Source of the DNA: Uloborus plumipes
Lineage: Eukaryota > Arthropoda > Arachnida > Araneae > Uloboridae
NCBI GenBank assembly: GCA_038373865.1
Contig: JAXGGA010001027.1
Span: 1-64,000, forward strand
DNA: 64,000 nucleotides
Direction of reading: 5' to 3'
Below the pieces are notes generated by a model. It was not told the DNA's origin. It made no database searches and worked only from the letters and a program-made list of their open reading frames with translations. This document shows, piece after piece, positions 53,316 through 64,000 of this stretch. Both the position numbers and the translations under genes were made by a program. How positions within the stretch are numbered: the first letter of the stretch is position 1; every line of letters begins with the position of its first letter.

Positions 53316-55254
53316 TAGCCAAAGTGTTTAGTGTTTCAAGAGGTACTGTATCGAAGATTTATTCCACATATTTGAAATGTAGAAAAACATCGTAGGCTAA
53401 ATCAGCGCAGACGAAACTGTGTGCTTAGTGATCGTGACAGACAATCATTGAGGGCAATTGTGACAAAAAAAAAAGAAGATCACAGCTGCAAAAGTTACTC
53501 CTGAAATGAATGTCATGTTATCAAACCCTATGAGTACCGAAACAATTAGAAGAGAGCTTCATAAAGAGGGAATTGCTGGCTGTGCTGCTATTGAAAATTA
53601 ATTCATCAAGGATGCTAATGCCCGAAACAGGAAAAAGTGGTGTTTCAGTCATAAAGCCTGGACTATAGCGTAGTGGAAGAAGGTAATATGGTCTGATGAG
53701 TCTTCTTTCACATTGTTTCCCACTTCTTTACGTCTAGAGAACGCCATCTCAAGTCTGAAATACGAACTCCTTATTGCCAAGAGTGAAATATGGCGGGCTT
53801 CTGTGATGGTTTGGGCAGCCATATCGTAATTCTCTTCTGGCCCCATGATAACTCTGTCAGGGCACATGACTGCCAAGACTTATGTGAACATTTTGGCTGA
53901 TCAAGTCCATCCCATGGCTCAAATTTTAGTCCCCAATGGTGATCGTGTCTTCCAAAGTGACAGCACTACTGTTCACGCAGCTTTTATTGTCCAGGACAGG
54001 TTTTCTGAGCACGACGATAATTTATCACATCTCCCCTGGCCACCACAGTCTCCAGACCTGAATATTATCTAACCTTTGTGGTCTACATTGGAGCGGAAAG
54101 TGCGTTCTCGTTATTCACCGAAAACATCGTTACCTGAACTTGCCACCGTTTTACATAAAAAATGGTACAATATTCCCTTGGCAGACATACAGGAACTGTA
54201 TTTATCCATTCCGAGAAGACTGCAAGCTGTTTTGAATGCCAACGGGTTTCCTACACCATATTAGACAAGGAAACGTGTCTTTTTTAAGGTGTTTCCATAT
54301 TTTTGTCCAACCCCTGTATGATATCGTTATACACTTATCTACAAGTAGCTCTTCAAGAATTAGCGTTCACAAGTAAAAGTTGAGAGACAACAAATTTTAC
54401 CACTTTCTCAAAGTGAAGACGGGGCTGCACTAGAGTGAATATGAAATATAGAAATGACCTCCACTTCACGAACAGTCAAGCCAGTGGTGCTACCTATCCA
54501 GTAAGGCATTATCTAGGCCGATAACTCATCATTATAATTACAATACAGGACAACAAAACTTTTTCTAACTTTGGGCCAATATTACCCTCATAGGGACAAT
54601 CTTACCCCAACAGACGGTATGTATAATGTTATCGGAATGTGATAACATAAATATGGTTTAAACTATGGTGAAACATGATAGGATGTAGTTAAAATACAAG
54701 ATTTGTGAAGTTAACAATGTAAAAAAAAATAAGTAAACAATTTATTGGGAAATTTTTGACTCATTCTAGCACTTACAATTTAAAATGAATGCTAAAAGTA
54801 CCTTCGCTGGTAAGTATTAAGCACGAGTAATGTTAATAAACTACATGATGTGCAATGGATACCCTCAAAAAACCAAGGAAACGAAAATAATCCAGCCAAA
54901 AGCAAAGTGACTTTTCTTTTCTCTTTGTAAAGCGAGTGTAAAGTTCGAAGTATTAAGGATATTTTGTTTAGTCTTGTCAAATCAAGATAGATATTAGCAC
55001 GGAGGAGTACTGCAAAACAGATTGATGCTTCTCCTGTCACTGCACTATTTATGATAAAATATTCATTTTTATCACTTGTCTCCCTTTACTCAAACGTCGG
55101 CAGAAAGAAAACAAATAGAAATCTAATTGTATTTAAATCGAAAACTAAAATAGGAACTATAATACGAGTACATATGTTGATATTCAATAACAACACTACC
55201 GTCATAAGAAAGAAAGCCCTATCTCCAAGGGATAAAATGCTGGGAAAAACTTGA

Positions 55255-55506
55255 AAACATACAAAGGATAAATACAACGTTAAAAAGGCACAAATGCGCA
55301 GGAATACTGCAGACGCGTGTTTCGGCGTTACAAGGAACGCCTCTTTCAAGCTTGTGAGCTTACGGATCTTTTGTCGGATGTCAGAGCAATGTGCATCCAT
55401 AAGCTCACAATTTTTGCATTGAAAGAGGCGTTCCTTGTAACACCGAAACACGTGTCTGCAGTATTCCTGCGCATTTGTACTTTTTTGACGTTGTATTTAT
55501 CTTTTT
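55255..55506. mobile_element. Fold-back repeat with GCCGAAACACG motif
   Basis: Two arms of about 110 bp, inverted around 55385, share AATGCGCAGGAATACTGCAG, GAAACACG and AAGGAACGCCTCTTTCAA. In one orientation each arm reads TTGAAAGAGGCGTTCCTTGT, then AAC(G/A)CCGAAACACG, which folds into a short hairpin next to CGAAAC. Confidence 0.75.
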
Positions 55507-55519
55507 TTACGCACAATTT

Positions 55520-57420
55520 CATTTAGAAAATATACATGTTTAACCTTCATAAATACTATTACATTTTTAAAAAATATTTTTGTATATAAGTAGAACCGTG
55601 CAGGAACAAAATTTTAAATTTCTTTGATAACTATATCTTTGAACAAGCAATCTGTAAACGAATTGCAGCAAAATTTTGGATTTAAAGCCTTTTAAATTGC
55701 GTCAGCACAGCAAATCAAAAAAGATAAAATTAACTTGGAAACCAATGCACAACCTTCTTATAATGAATTGTTTCTGAAACATATGAACGTTTTTAAAGCC
55801 AAAAATTGTAGCTGGGTTTTGGGACATTTTTATTTCTTTAGTTATGCATTTATTCATTTACTTGATTTACTTTTTTTACCTATCTATCTCTTTATTTATT
55901 TTTATTCTTGCTTATCTATTTATTTATTGAAACGTCATTTTTTTTCAACCTGTTTTGAATTCCTATGCTCTATCGTGCTTCTAAAAGTCATAATTTTGCT
56001 TTAAATTCAGCCTATCTTTTCAGATTTTTAAAACTAAGTATCCCGTACGGGAATAGTCAGAAGTAATACTAATTTAAAAGTTGACCACAAAGGATTATGA
56101 AAAAAAAATCTATGCAGCAAGAAATGTGTGACATTGTGACAGTCAGAAAAAAAAAGATATTGTTTAAAAATAGATAAAACGAAAAAAAAGCTATTCATTT
56201 TCATGAATACAAAATGAAAAACGCTCCAAATGAATTCCTTTAAATGTATTTTTCACAAGAATTCTTAGGTTGTAAATGATTAAAATAATAATTCTTTTTT
56301 ACCATATTTTCCGCGTTGAAAAAAACTTAAGTTTCAAGGTTCACAGACCATGTTACTCGTTATCTACCAATCATGAAGAGAATAATGAGAAATGTCAAAC
56401 AACAGCAAAATAAAACTAATAAGCCATAGTGTTTGTTTAATAATAAGAAAAATTTAAATGAAAAGGTTTCACAATGTGATTGAGTTACGTTTCTGCAGTT
56501 TAACAAAATAAAATAATAATAATAATAATAGTTAATGAAAACTAAAAAATACGTTTTTCTTTAAGTAATCCTCATTGTTGATTCACAAAAGTAAATTTGT
56601 GGATTTTTAAAAAATCTCTCTTTTTATTGTTGTTCATCAACACAAAATTTAATGCCGGAAAAGCCGTTCCTTAAATCTAAATGAAAAGCTAATTTTAAAA
56701 AACCTATCAGAGCAATTGAGCATAGCAATTATTTGTGCTGTGACTCCACACTCCTGCTCCGAGCAAGACTCACTACTCCACTACTCCTTCCTTTATCTCC
56801 TATTTAAAATCTGTACTCACTCTTTCCCCAAACCCGCCGGATAAAATCTTGCTTACGAAACTGCAAACGTAGTTTGTGAGACCTACGCATTATTTATTAT
56901 ATCTATCACATATTAACTGCTCATCTGGAAAAAAAGGGGGACCTTGAAATTCGTTTCCGAGTCCAAAGGAGAAAGAGCATTCTCAGAAATTATCTTTACA
57001 CCTTGAACAAGCGATAATAATTTGTGTGGAGAAAGAGCAGACTCGCGTACTCGTTCAGTCTGCCAGTCTGTTGATTTTGCGTGACATAAATTGATAAATC
57101 GATATTCGAACTGATAGGTTGTCTATCAGCACGAGCCTGCTATTCTGGGAACAAAAAACAGATAAAAATAGTTCTGTTCTAGAAGAAGAGTTTGTTTTAG
57201 TAATCAGTATCATATTGTCTTACAAATTTCGCAGAAAATATGATCTGTTTTCGTGGAATACTTTTTATTTCAAATATTCCTGTCTAATAAAAGAAATAAT
57301 GAATAATAGAATTATTTTCCTAGAAAATGTTTTTCATTTTCAATTTGCGGAAAATAGTATTTACTAAAGTTGATTTCACGTGAGGCTAATATTGAAAAGT
57401 TGGTAATATTGGGTACACTC
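55520..57420. other. AT-rich DNA, no gene seen
   Basis: Simple (TAA)n near 56511-56530 and T/ATTT-rich tracts near 55850-55930. Nothing else recognised. Confidence 0.4.
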
Positions 57421-57424
57421 TCAA

Positions 57425-57790
57425 AAATTTCTTCTTAAATTGACGGAAATTTTCTTGGCAGCAGTGCTGCCGGAAGATTAACGATATTTGACGGATTTCC
57501 GTTTCTATTTTTTCTGTCAAATGAAGAAACTTCTGTTTTTATTTCTTTCGTTACAAGAGGGAAGTGCTCCGTCATTTGACGAATTTCCGTTTCGTTCTTT
57601 CTCCTGTTAATTGAAGAAATTTCCGTCTTTATTTTTTCCGTTATGGGAGGGTAATTTTCCGTTATTTAAAGAAACGTCCGTTATGGTTGTTTCTGTTACA
57701 CAAATGATTTATTTCGTCATTTGAAGTAATGTCCGTTGCGATCGTTTCCGTTAGATGTAGGAAATTTTGAGTTTTTCGAAGAAACTCGTT
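57425..57790. repeat. Degenerate tandem array of TTTCCGTT-type units
   Basis: Repeated phrases such as TTTGACGAATTTCCGTTTC, TTGAAGAAATTTCCGTCTTT and TTTAAAGAAACGTCCGTTAT occur about ten times with irregular 30-60 bp spacing. Confidence 0.6.
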
Positions 57791-57799
57791 ATTTTTGTT

Positions 57800-59040
57800 T
57801 CTCTTAAATGATGGATTTTTTTTTCAGCCCTTAAAAAAAAAGAAAATTTTTGTACAGATTGAAGCAGAGTTAATCGGTTTAGACCAAATCGTTTTTTTTT
57901 TTTTTTCAAACTATGTGTTTTTACAATGTAATATTAAGTTTGCTAAATAGTTTTATTTTTGCATCCATGCAACTTTTTTATTCAATTCATATTACCATTA
58001 ATTCACCATTCATTTTCATATGTACTAATATCTTAATAGTTAAAAAATTTTCAAACAAAATTTCCTTAAAGCTTTACTGATTTAGAAATGAAATTGCATA
58101 TTTTTACGCTTAATAATTAAATTAAATGTAAAATTATTAAGTCCAAACGAGAATCTAATTTACATGAATTTTAGCATTTGTTGACAATAAATTAATAACG
58201 TCTTGATGTCTCTGAAAAAAATTGCTCTCATTACGATTGGGGCTTAAACCGGTTTTTTAACAACCCTGAATTGAAGAAAACTATATTTTATAAATACTAA
58301 TATAACTATATTTATAAAATATATTTAGAAAGATACCAAGAGAAAATCAGAAATTTGTATTTGAAAGCAACCTACAACCTTTTTCAAACAATTATTCACT
58401 TAAATAGGAATTTTTAAGATATTAAAAAGTATTCTTGAATTTATATTTAACCTATTTCTTTTTTCAATCATATTCAGAAATGCCTTCAAGTCAAAAATTA
58501 GCCGCAACCAGCTCAGGACTTAAGCATCATTACCTAAAAAAATGTTATTAAACCCATATGATTCACCAACAAAAAGCTGTGCTTAGTAACTTCTTATAAG
58601 TAGAAGATGATTGACACCTGTTTTAATAACTTAGTAAACAATAGGAGAATGGATTTACAGTAAGAGAATGTAGAATTTTATTTTTACAGGCATTTATTCA
58701 TACAGGCAATATTACTACAACTTTCTTCTTTTCGACTCATGGTTCCTCTTTCTGGTTTTATTTCTACAAAGACTCTAAAAGAAAAGAAAAATAAAAGAAA
58801 ATTATAACAAGACAATAAAAACTTAACTGAGCAGGGTGCTGCACTATGCCTAATGCTTGGTTAATGAATTCTCGCCTTTTACTTGTAACTTAAGTTCATT
58901 AAAAGTGAGCATTCTTTTTTGAAAATAATTGCTTCAAAAATTATTCTATTTTCAAGTGACTTAAAAAAATGCTGTTTACAAAATGCAATTTTCTCAGCAG
59001 CAGCACTCTGCTCCTTTTTTAACTTCTGAAAAACTCCCAT
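57800..59040. other. AT-rich DNA, no gene seen
   Basis: No coding exon, terminal repeat or RNA gene was recognised. Confidence 0.4.
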
Positions 59041-59047
59041 ATATATA

Positions 59048-59172
59048 CTGTTGGCCCCGCTTAAACAAATACTGTCGGTTCCAAGATATATTATTCGATT
59101 AAACAGGGATTTTTAACATTGTGTCTATGGCATGGGTTCCAGGATGCTTTATTCATTTAAGCGGGGACGACA

Positions 59173-59173
<1 letters not shown>
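59048..59173. mobile_element. 126-bp Tigger-like MITE
   Basis: CTGTTGGCCCCGCTTAAAC and, inverted, TTTAAGCGGGGACGACAA lie between TA (59046-59047) and TA (59174-59175). Same family as the fragment at 3070. Confidence 0.8.

Positions 59174-59175
<2 letters not shown>

Positions 59176-59257
<82 letters not shown>
59176..59257. repeat. (AT)n microsatellite
   Basis: About 80 bp of alternating AT directly after the MITE. It produces a spurious Ile-Tyr repeat ORF. Confidence 0.95.
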
Positions 59258-59261
<4 letters not shown>

Positions 59262-59449
59262 CAGAAAAGAAACTTTTAACGGAACACATTGCAAATATCA
59301 ATCCTTTTATTTCCTTCCTGCCCTTACATCTAAAAATTTAGGACAGATGTGGCTTGACTCCTGGTCCGGATCCGGTCTTTAGGGCTCCATCTAACCATTG
59401 CCATCCCTAGTTGCAAGTTTAAAAAATGTTTGCTGTTATCTTCATATAT

Positions 59450-60395
59450 GGTAGTTCCAGCGAAAATGGTACAAATCATGTCTGAAACTCTCTACTTTTA
59501 TTAAGATTATCAATTTAAATAATTTCCAGAAACTAATCATATTTTCTTTATTGAGTTTCCATTTACTTGTGTATAATGAATGTAAATAACTAGTACATGA
59601 CTCATTTATGAAAGTATTTAAATATTTTGATCACTTTGTGTAACAGAGTGAACAAATAAGCCTTTAAAAATATCCTTATAATCACAAAGAAAAATTAGAA
59701 TCATAGAACAAGACTAAAGTGGAATAAACAGCCAAAACTGTAAGTCTGTCTGCAATTTCGAGAAAAAAAAAACTATTTTTTTCATCATGAAATTGACTGT
59801 AACAGAGTGGACATCCCACAGTTCAAATTGACTACCATAAAAAAAGAGTTAGGCTCACCCTGGTTGTTGACTACATAATTTAATGTAGCAAGCTAATCAC
59901 GGCAGTTATACTATCTATATTTTTTAAAAAATATATCAGATTGAATGCTAAGTTGTATTTTATTTCCAAAAGGCTTGTAACAGAGTGGACAATTCGCAAC
60001 ACCGAAAATCTAGGGACATGGATGAATGAATAATAGTGTTTTTGGGGGAAATTCTTCTCATTTGCGTAATAATCTGCAGAAATGGTGTCAGAAGCATCTT
60101 TTGCGCAGTGCATTGTAATTTATTTTGTTGTTACATTTCAGTTTAATTTTAAATCATATTAAAAATTCTAGCAATTTGAAGCTAGGACGCGTCATTTTTC
60201 CCTTCTTCTGACAAAGATAAATTTTTTGTGTCCTTTCTAAATTGATTATACCTAATCAATTGATACTTGATGACACAAAATTAAATGGAGAACCATTAAA
60301 AATAGTTTTTAATGGGTGGTAGTTATTGAAATTGATTTTAAAAAACTCTAAAGTCTCGGACATGATTTGCACCATTTTTGCTGGAATGACCCATA
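59450..60395. repeat. Imperfect inverted repeat with internal TAACAGAGTGGAC motifs
   Basis: GTAGTTCCAGCGAAAATGG with TACAAATCATGTCTGA (59451-59486) recurs inverted at 60352-60393. Inside, TGTAACAGAGTGGACA-type motifs occur near 59638, 59799 and 59978. No ORF of note. Confidence 0.6.
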
Positions 60396-61244
60396 TAAAA
60401 AACACAAACTCCAAAATATTTGTGTGCGGAGTAAACTCAAAAACTACCCGACCGATTTTGTTCCAATTTTTACAGCAGTTGCAGGTTACAGGGAAGATTG
60501 TTAGACCAGGTCGGAAAAAATTCAATGAATAGTTCTTTTATTTGAAATCTAAATTTTTGACCCAAAAATGGCTCTATATTTAGAAATTTCATTGGTATTA
60601 ATTAAATAATTAAAGTATTTAAAAATAATCCTTGAAAAAAAAAAAACTTGAAATAGATTAGGAAAAAATGTTTCAAAACTTGTTTTTGCTATTCAATTTT
60701 GGAAAAACAAGTATGTATTCCAATTCTAGTGAAGAAATTTAATTGAATTTAATGAGTTTACTGTTTAATGAACTTTTCATCATTGGTTACCCATAGTTTA
60801 ATACGAGTTACATATAAACTATGTTTCCATCTCCTAGTTATGTATAAATATATAACGTTTCCATCCCATGCTAGCATCTCAGAGCAACAATGAGAAATTT
60901 AGCCTCAGAGCAGTAGTAAGATAGTTAGGCTAGTCATAGTGTAGGGTCAGGAGAAGAAAATTGCCTCTCCCCCTCTGATTTATAAAAATGAAAGCATTTA
61001 CAAATAAATGGTTATTGCTTTGGCTGTTTTTTTGGCATAATATGCATTGAATATAACCCTGTGACCCCTCCCCAACCCTGGAAAAATTGAAAATGGCGGG
61101 TCTGAACTACTATCTCTAACCACTACTATACACTATGATGTTATAAATACTATTTATAGTTCATTTCTCTATAAATTTACATTGCCTTTTTAGGATAGAT
61201 CTGGAATGACTTCCCTGTTAAAAACTAACAGGGGGGGGGGGGTA

Positions 61245-61600
61245 TAAAAGACTTTACATGTTTGTGCAATACAACATCTCCTATGGCCAGGGGAGCCCCG
61301 AACTAGAATTTTTGGGAAGGGAGATATTATCAATTTTCTGAATGAAGTTCCAATTTTACCGTATGATAAAATACAAGCATGCACACATGTTGTACATTTA
61401 AACGTTTAGTGAGAAAAAACGTTAGGCATCTTTTAAAAAACAATTCTAAAAACTGAAAAGACTAAATAATCTCAATGTTGCAATATTGTCTTCAAATTGG
61501 CGAATCGTCAGCAAAATGTGCTGAATGTGGAAATTATTGGGAGGTCAGTGATCTCCCATCGGGGCGCTCCTGCCTCTGCCTATACATGTTAAAAGGGGTT
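61245..61600. repeat. Dispersed repeat, copy 2 (partner at 2870)
   Basis: Shares GGGAGCCCCGAACTAGAATT, ATTATCAATTTTCTGAATGA and CAAGCATGCACACATGT with 2930-3030. Farther on, GGGAGGTCAGTGATCTCCC is a palindrome related to others in the window. A G-run is at 61231-61241. Confidence 0.6.
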
Positions 61601-62765
61601 TTAGGAATTGACCTCGAATCCCCTTCGACACGTCCCTGTTAAAACTTTTAAGCCAAAGCATGTGACCTATTTTAGTTATTTACTCTCCCCTTAATTATAT
61701 AATAGTATTTACCACAGAAGCCTTATTGTGAGAGTAGGTTGAATGATGCAATGAATATTCTCAGTTTAAAAAAATAAAAAAAAACTTTAAAGTAAAAATT
61801 AGTAAAAATTTTGGAAATTTTTTGTAAATAACGCTAACTATTTTTGCCACTTTGGCAAAAAGGTATTTTTACCGGGACGGTTTTCTCCACATTCGGCAAA
61901 AACCTTCCAACCCTAATTATAGTAAAAAGTACATTCAGCAATTACACCTCTTTAAAAGTAACTTTTTATATAGACTGCCCAAATTAAGAGATTTTGTTCT
62001 GCGCACATCATATTACACACGTTATATCTAGTTCACACAGGAGGTATGATACTGTTACAAAAAATAAAGATGCAATAACATTCATCAAAAAAGAAAATAA
62101 AAAAGAAAGTTAAGAAATATATTTCAATATTATTTCTTACTTGGGACTATCTAGCTCTATAATTGTCTCTAAAAGAGTTAAAATCTTTAGACTACTTTAA
62201 CATAGCTGAATCGATAATATTTATGTCTAATTCTGAGTTAACATCTTCGGGAAAATTTTATTGTTACAGATACTTAACAATTAGAAATCCAGTAAAATTG
62301 AGTTCAGGCTCTATTGGATAAAAAGTACTAAAAATCACATACAACATTATATTACTTTTTTTCTAATTAGTTTATCGAACAAAGAACGATTACGTGTACA
62401 TTATCAGACAAAAACTACATATGCATACTAAGTTTCTTGTTTCTAGGCCTTGTTTTTGCAAGACTCGCTCGCCAAAGACAAATATATCTACATGTACAGA
62501 TTCCTCATTCCATTCAAAGTGACACACATTTAGACAATAGCAATATGAATAGAATAATATAAATAATATGAACTACAAATTTATCTTTAAACACTTACTA
62601 AAAATTCAGAAGATATGTCTCACAGCAATACACTTATTCTCCACATCATCAGTGCAGGAAAATCCTGAAACATAGTTTATCAATTCATTACAAAGCGTGG
62701 GACTTCATTTTATTTACATCTATAACTGCATAGATTCCAGCATTTACTTCTGATATAGAATTCTC
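61601..62765. other. AT-rich DNA, no gene seen
   Basis: Nothing recognised apart from biased short ORFs. Confidence 0.4.
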
Positions 62766-62769
62766 ATAG

Positions 62770-62905
62770 AACAAAGATAATGAATAAGTAGTAAGTAACT
62801 ACATTTTAGCCAGGGCAGAGGGAGAATTACATGCAATATACTGACAGCACAGTTATGACAACCAGAGACTGCAGTTTAGCCAGTGTTATGGACTTATCAG
62901 GCAAT
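62770..62905 (-). ncRNA. Hammerhead-element remnant with body (copy F)
   Basis: On the minus strand CTGATAA, GTCC, TAAA and CTGCAGTC occur in hammerhead order, with the core mutated at two places (CTGATAA, TAAA). The body that follows, GTATATTGCATG ... CCCTGGCTAAAATGTAGTTAC, aligns with the bodies of copies A and E. Inactive by sequence. Confidence 0.65.
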
Positions 62906-62937
62906 GAGAGGACATATTCCTTTTGCTAGATTTTTTC

Positions 62938-62999
62938 AGTATTCCAGACTGGCGAGTCCATAACAAGGGCAAAACTGTCGTCTCTGGAGATTATACAAT
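62938..62999 (+). ncRNA. Hammerhead ribozyme remnant (copy G)
   Basis: Inner stem I TCCAGA/TCTGGA is perfect and stem II GTCC/GGGC pairs with one G-U. The core reads CTGGCGA for CTGATGA and CAAA for GAAA. It lies head-to-head with copy F, tens of bases apart. Confidence 0.7.
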
Positions 63000-63000
63000 T

Positions 63001-64000
63001 GCTAACGATAAATTTAACATATAGAAAAAGACAGATTTTACCTTCTAGTCAGTGTAGAAATTTTTAAGATGGTATTAAGTATGCTCCGAAAACCAAATTC
63101 TGCCAAATACTAAATAATCGGTTAAAATTGCAAAAGTTTACTATGCAATGAAGAAAATTATGAATTTTCAACTGTGATTTTCTGGAGCAATGGAAAGATT
63201 GGCACATCAACATTCTTCCTTGTGCTCTATTAAAATTAGTTGATACAATACTACAAATTTCATTCATTGTATAAAGAGTTATTTACCAACTGTTGAATTT
63301 TTTAATTTAAAAACTATTTGGTAGCCAAATATTAAAGTATTCAGCCAATCTAAATATTCGGTATGTTTGCCGGACAGGCAGTATAAAGAATGTCAAACAA
63401 ACATTCTGTGCAGACATAGTTTCGGTAAAAAGGACTTGTCCCTGAAAGTAATAAACATTATTCACACGCAGCTACCAAACAACTCTTTGATAAGAGTATA
63501 GTTTGATAATAACTTATCTAGGAAAATGACAGATTTCTTAATAAACCTTCAATTATTTTAAACTTAAAAAAATAATACTTTTGATATCTCGAAATGATTT
63601 TGATCTTAAAATTAGACATTAAGGAATTAGCACAAAATAGCCGCTTGTTATATATATTGTGCTTGCTAAGAGACAGTTTAAATAAACTGTGATACATTCA
63701 ATAGAGTAATATGATAAAATAGTTTTGGGTTAAAAGTTTGTACACTTAAGTTACCTGAACTCAGTTCAAGCAATTCAAGTGTCACAGACAAGAGGTTATC
63801 AGGACAGATCCCAAACAACATATCCATTTCTAATGCTTTAAAAAAGAATAGTACAGGATCATTGAATTTTTAGATTCTCAAAATATAGAAAAAAGCATAT
63901 TAAAATCACTTTCTTATGTTAAAATGTAAACAAAATATCTTTCAGCTCCTTGAACTTGATCATCTATTCTAATTTTTTAGTCTGAAAAGAGATAAACATA
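63001..64000. other. AT-rich DNA, no gene seen
   Basis: No coding exon or repeat boundary recognised up to the window edge. Confidence 0.4.

Larger units (their letters stand above)
51133..54264 (+). pseudogene. Tc1-type transposase, split and nonsense-mutated
   Basis: It starts at ATG 51133 (MSELTDFESG, then a stop for an expected codon, then IGAARMVGASASK). It is interrupted at 51207 and resumes at 53316 with VAKVFSVSRGTVSKIYSTY. The reading frame is continuous across the insertion once one TA is discounted. Catalytic D1 is in WSDES (53695-53697) and D2 in QSDST (53959-53961). The third residue, E, is replaced by TAA (54070-54072, in SPDLNII-stop-PLW). Thirty-six residues lie between D2 and that stop. 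Other stops and frameshifts confirm it is dead. Confidence 0.9.
50948..54316. mobile_element. Tc1-like element (middle layer)
   Basis: Perfect 30-bp TIRs starting CAGGGGTTGGACAAAAATAT lie between TA (50946-50947) and TA (54317-54318). Without the inner insertion it is about 1.26 kb, normal for Tc1. Inserted into the outer pogo-like element. Confidence 0.92.
50011..54617. mobile_element. Pogo/Tigger-like element, outer layer of a nest
   Basis: Left end TCGTCAGCTGGGGTAAGATT after TA (50009-50010); right end AATCTTACCCCAACAGACGG before TA (54618-54619). Subterminal phrases TTGGCCCAAA and TTTGGGCCAA recur inverted. Removing the Tc1 element leaves about 1.24 kb. It encodes only an N-terminal DNA-binding domain, so it is non-autonomous. 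Confidence 0.8.

Noticed and set aside
53649..53876. Minus-strand ORF opposite the Tc1 transposase
   Set aside because: Antisense of recognisable transposase blocks (WSDES, MVWAA).
56859..56880. ACGAAACTGC phrase as another hammerhead
   Set aside because: No CTGATGA-like box or stem II at the expected distance.
59132..59341. ORF with a long Ile-Tyr repeat
   Set aside because: Produced by the (AT)n microsatellite.
1..64000. CRISPR arrays, operons, rRNA or canonical tRNA genes
   Set aside because: No regularly spaced short repeats, prokaryotic gene layout, or complete cloverleaf was found; only a tRNA-like SINE head at about 10080.

Overview
The window is eukaryotic, AT-rich and almost entirely made of transposable elements. 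I infer an arthropod, most likely an arachnid such as a spider. The reasons are an intron-bearing CRAL-TRIO lipid-carrier gene, abundant Tc1/mariner, pogo/Tigger, hAT and piggyBac elements, an intact Ty3/gypsy retrotransposon, and a widespread arthropod repeat that begins ACTAGC and ends in an AT island. The species cannot be fixed from sequence alone.

Layout. 941-2504 is a broken Tc1-like element. 4490-5400 is a large imperfect palindrome. 5484-9694 is a TA-flanked GGGTG-terminus transposon carrying a 170-bp tandem repeat, a decayed minus-strand transposase-like gene, and a perfect tandem pair of hAT elements (7966-9617). 9760-10083 is a tRNA-derived SINE-like repeat split by an insertion. 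15134-20333 (minus) is the one convincing host gene, with four exons found and one middle exon not located. 20761-22684 and 25170-27079 are two copies of a 1.9-kb fold-back mariner derivative, the second nested in a hAT element (23764-27375). 33432-33850 is a piggyBac-type MITE and 35550-36348 a hAT MITE. 37408-43629 is a complete, very young Ty3/gypsy LTR retrotransposon with an uninterrupted gag-pol ORF. 45550-48077 is a second 2.5-kb GGGTG-terminus element, here palindromic. 50011-54617 is a three-level nest: a pogo-like deletion derivative containing a Tc1-like element, which contains another pogo-like element.

The most interesting signal is a family of short dispersed elements that encode type I hammerhead self-cleaving ribozymes. 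I find eight copies or remnants. Three (14925, 30724, 34315) keep the full catalytic core. The copies show compensatory changes in stems I and II. Three copies share a TATA-like box exactly 19 nt upstream of the ribozyme, and several lie as head-to-head inverted pairs. No protein ORF accompanies them, so they look like non-autonomous retrozyme-like or Penelope-related elements.

The mobile elements act as a stacked record of insertion. The only candidates for current activity are the Ty3/gypsy element (one LTR difference in 622 bp) and the hammerhead elements. The gypsy LTR also carries heat-shock-element-like and CRE-like sites upstream of its TATA box. All coordinates come from reading by eye; no alignment or folding program was run.
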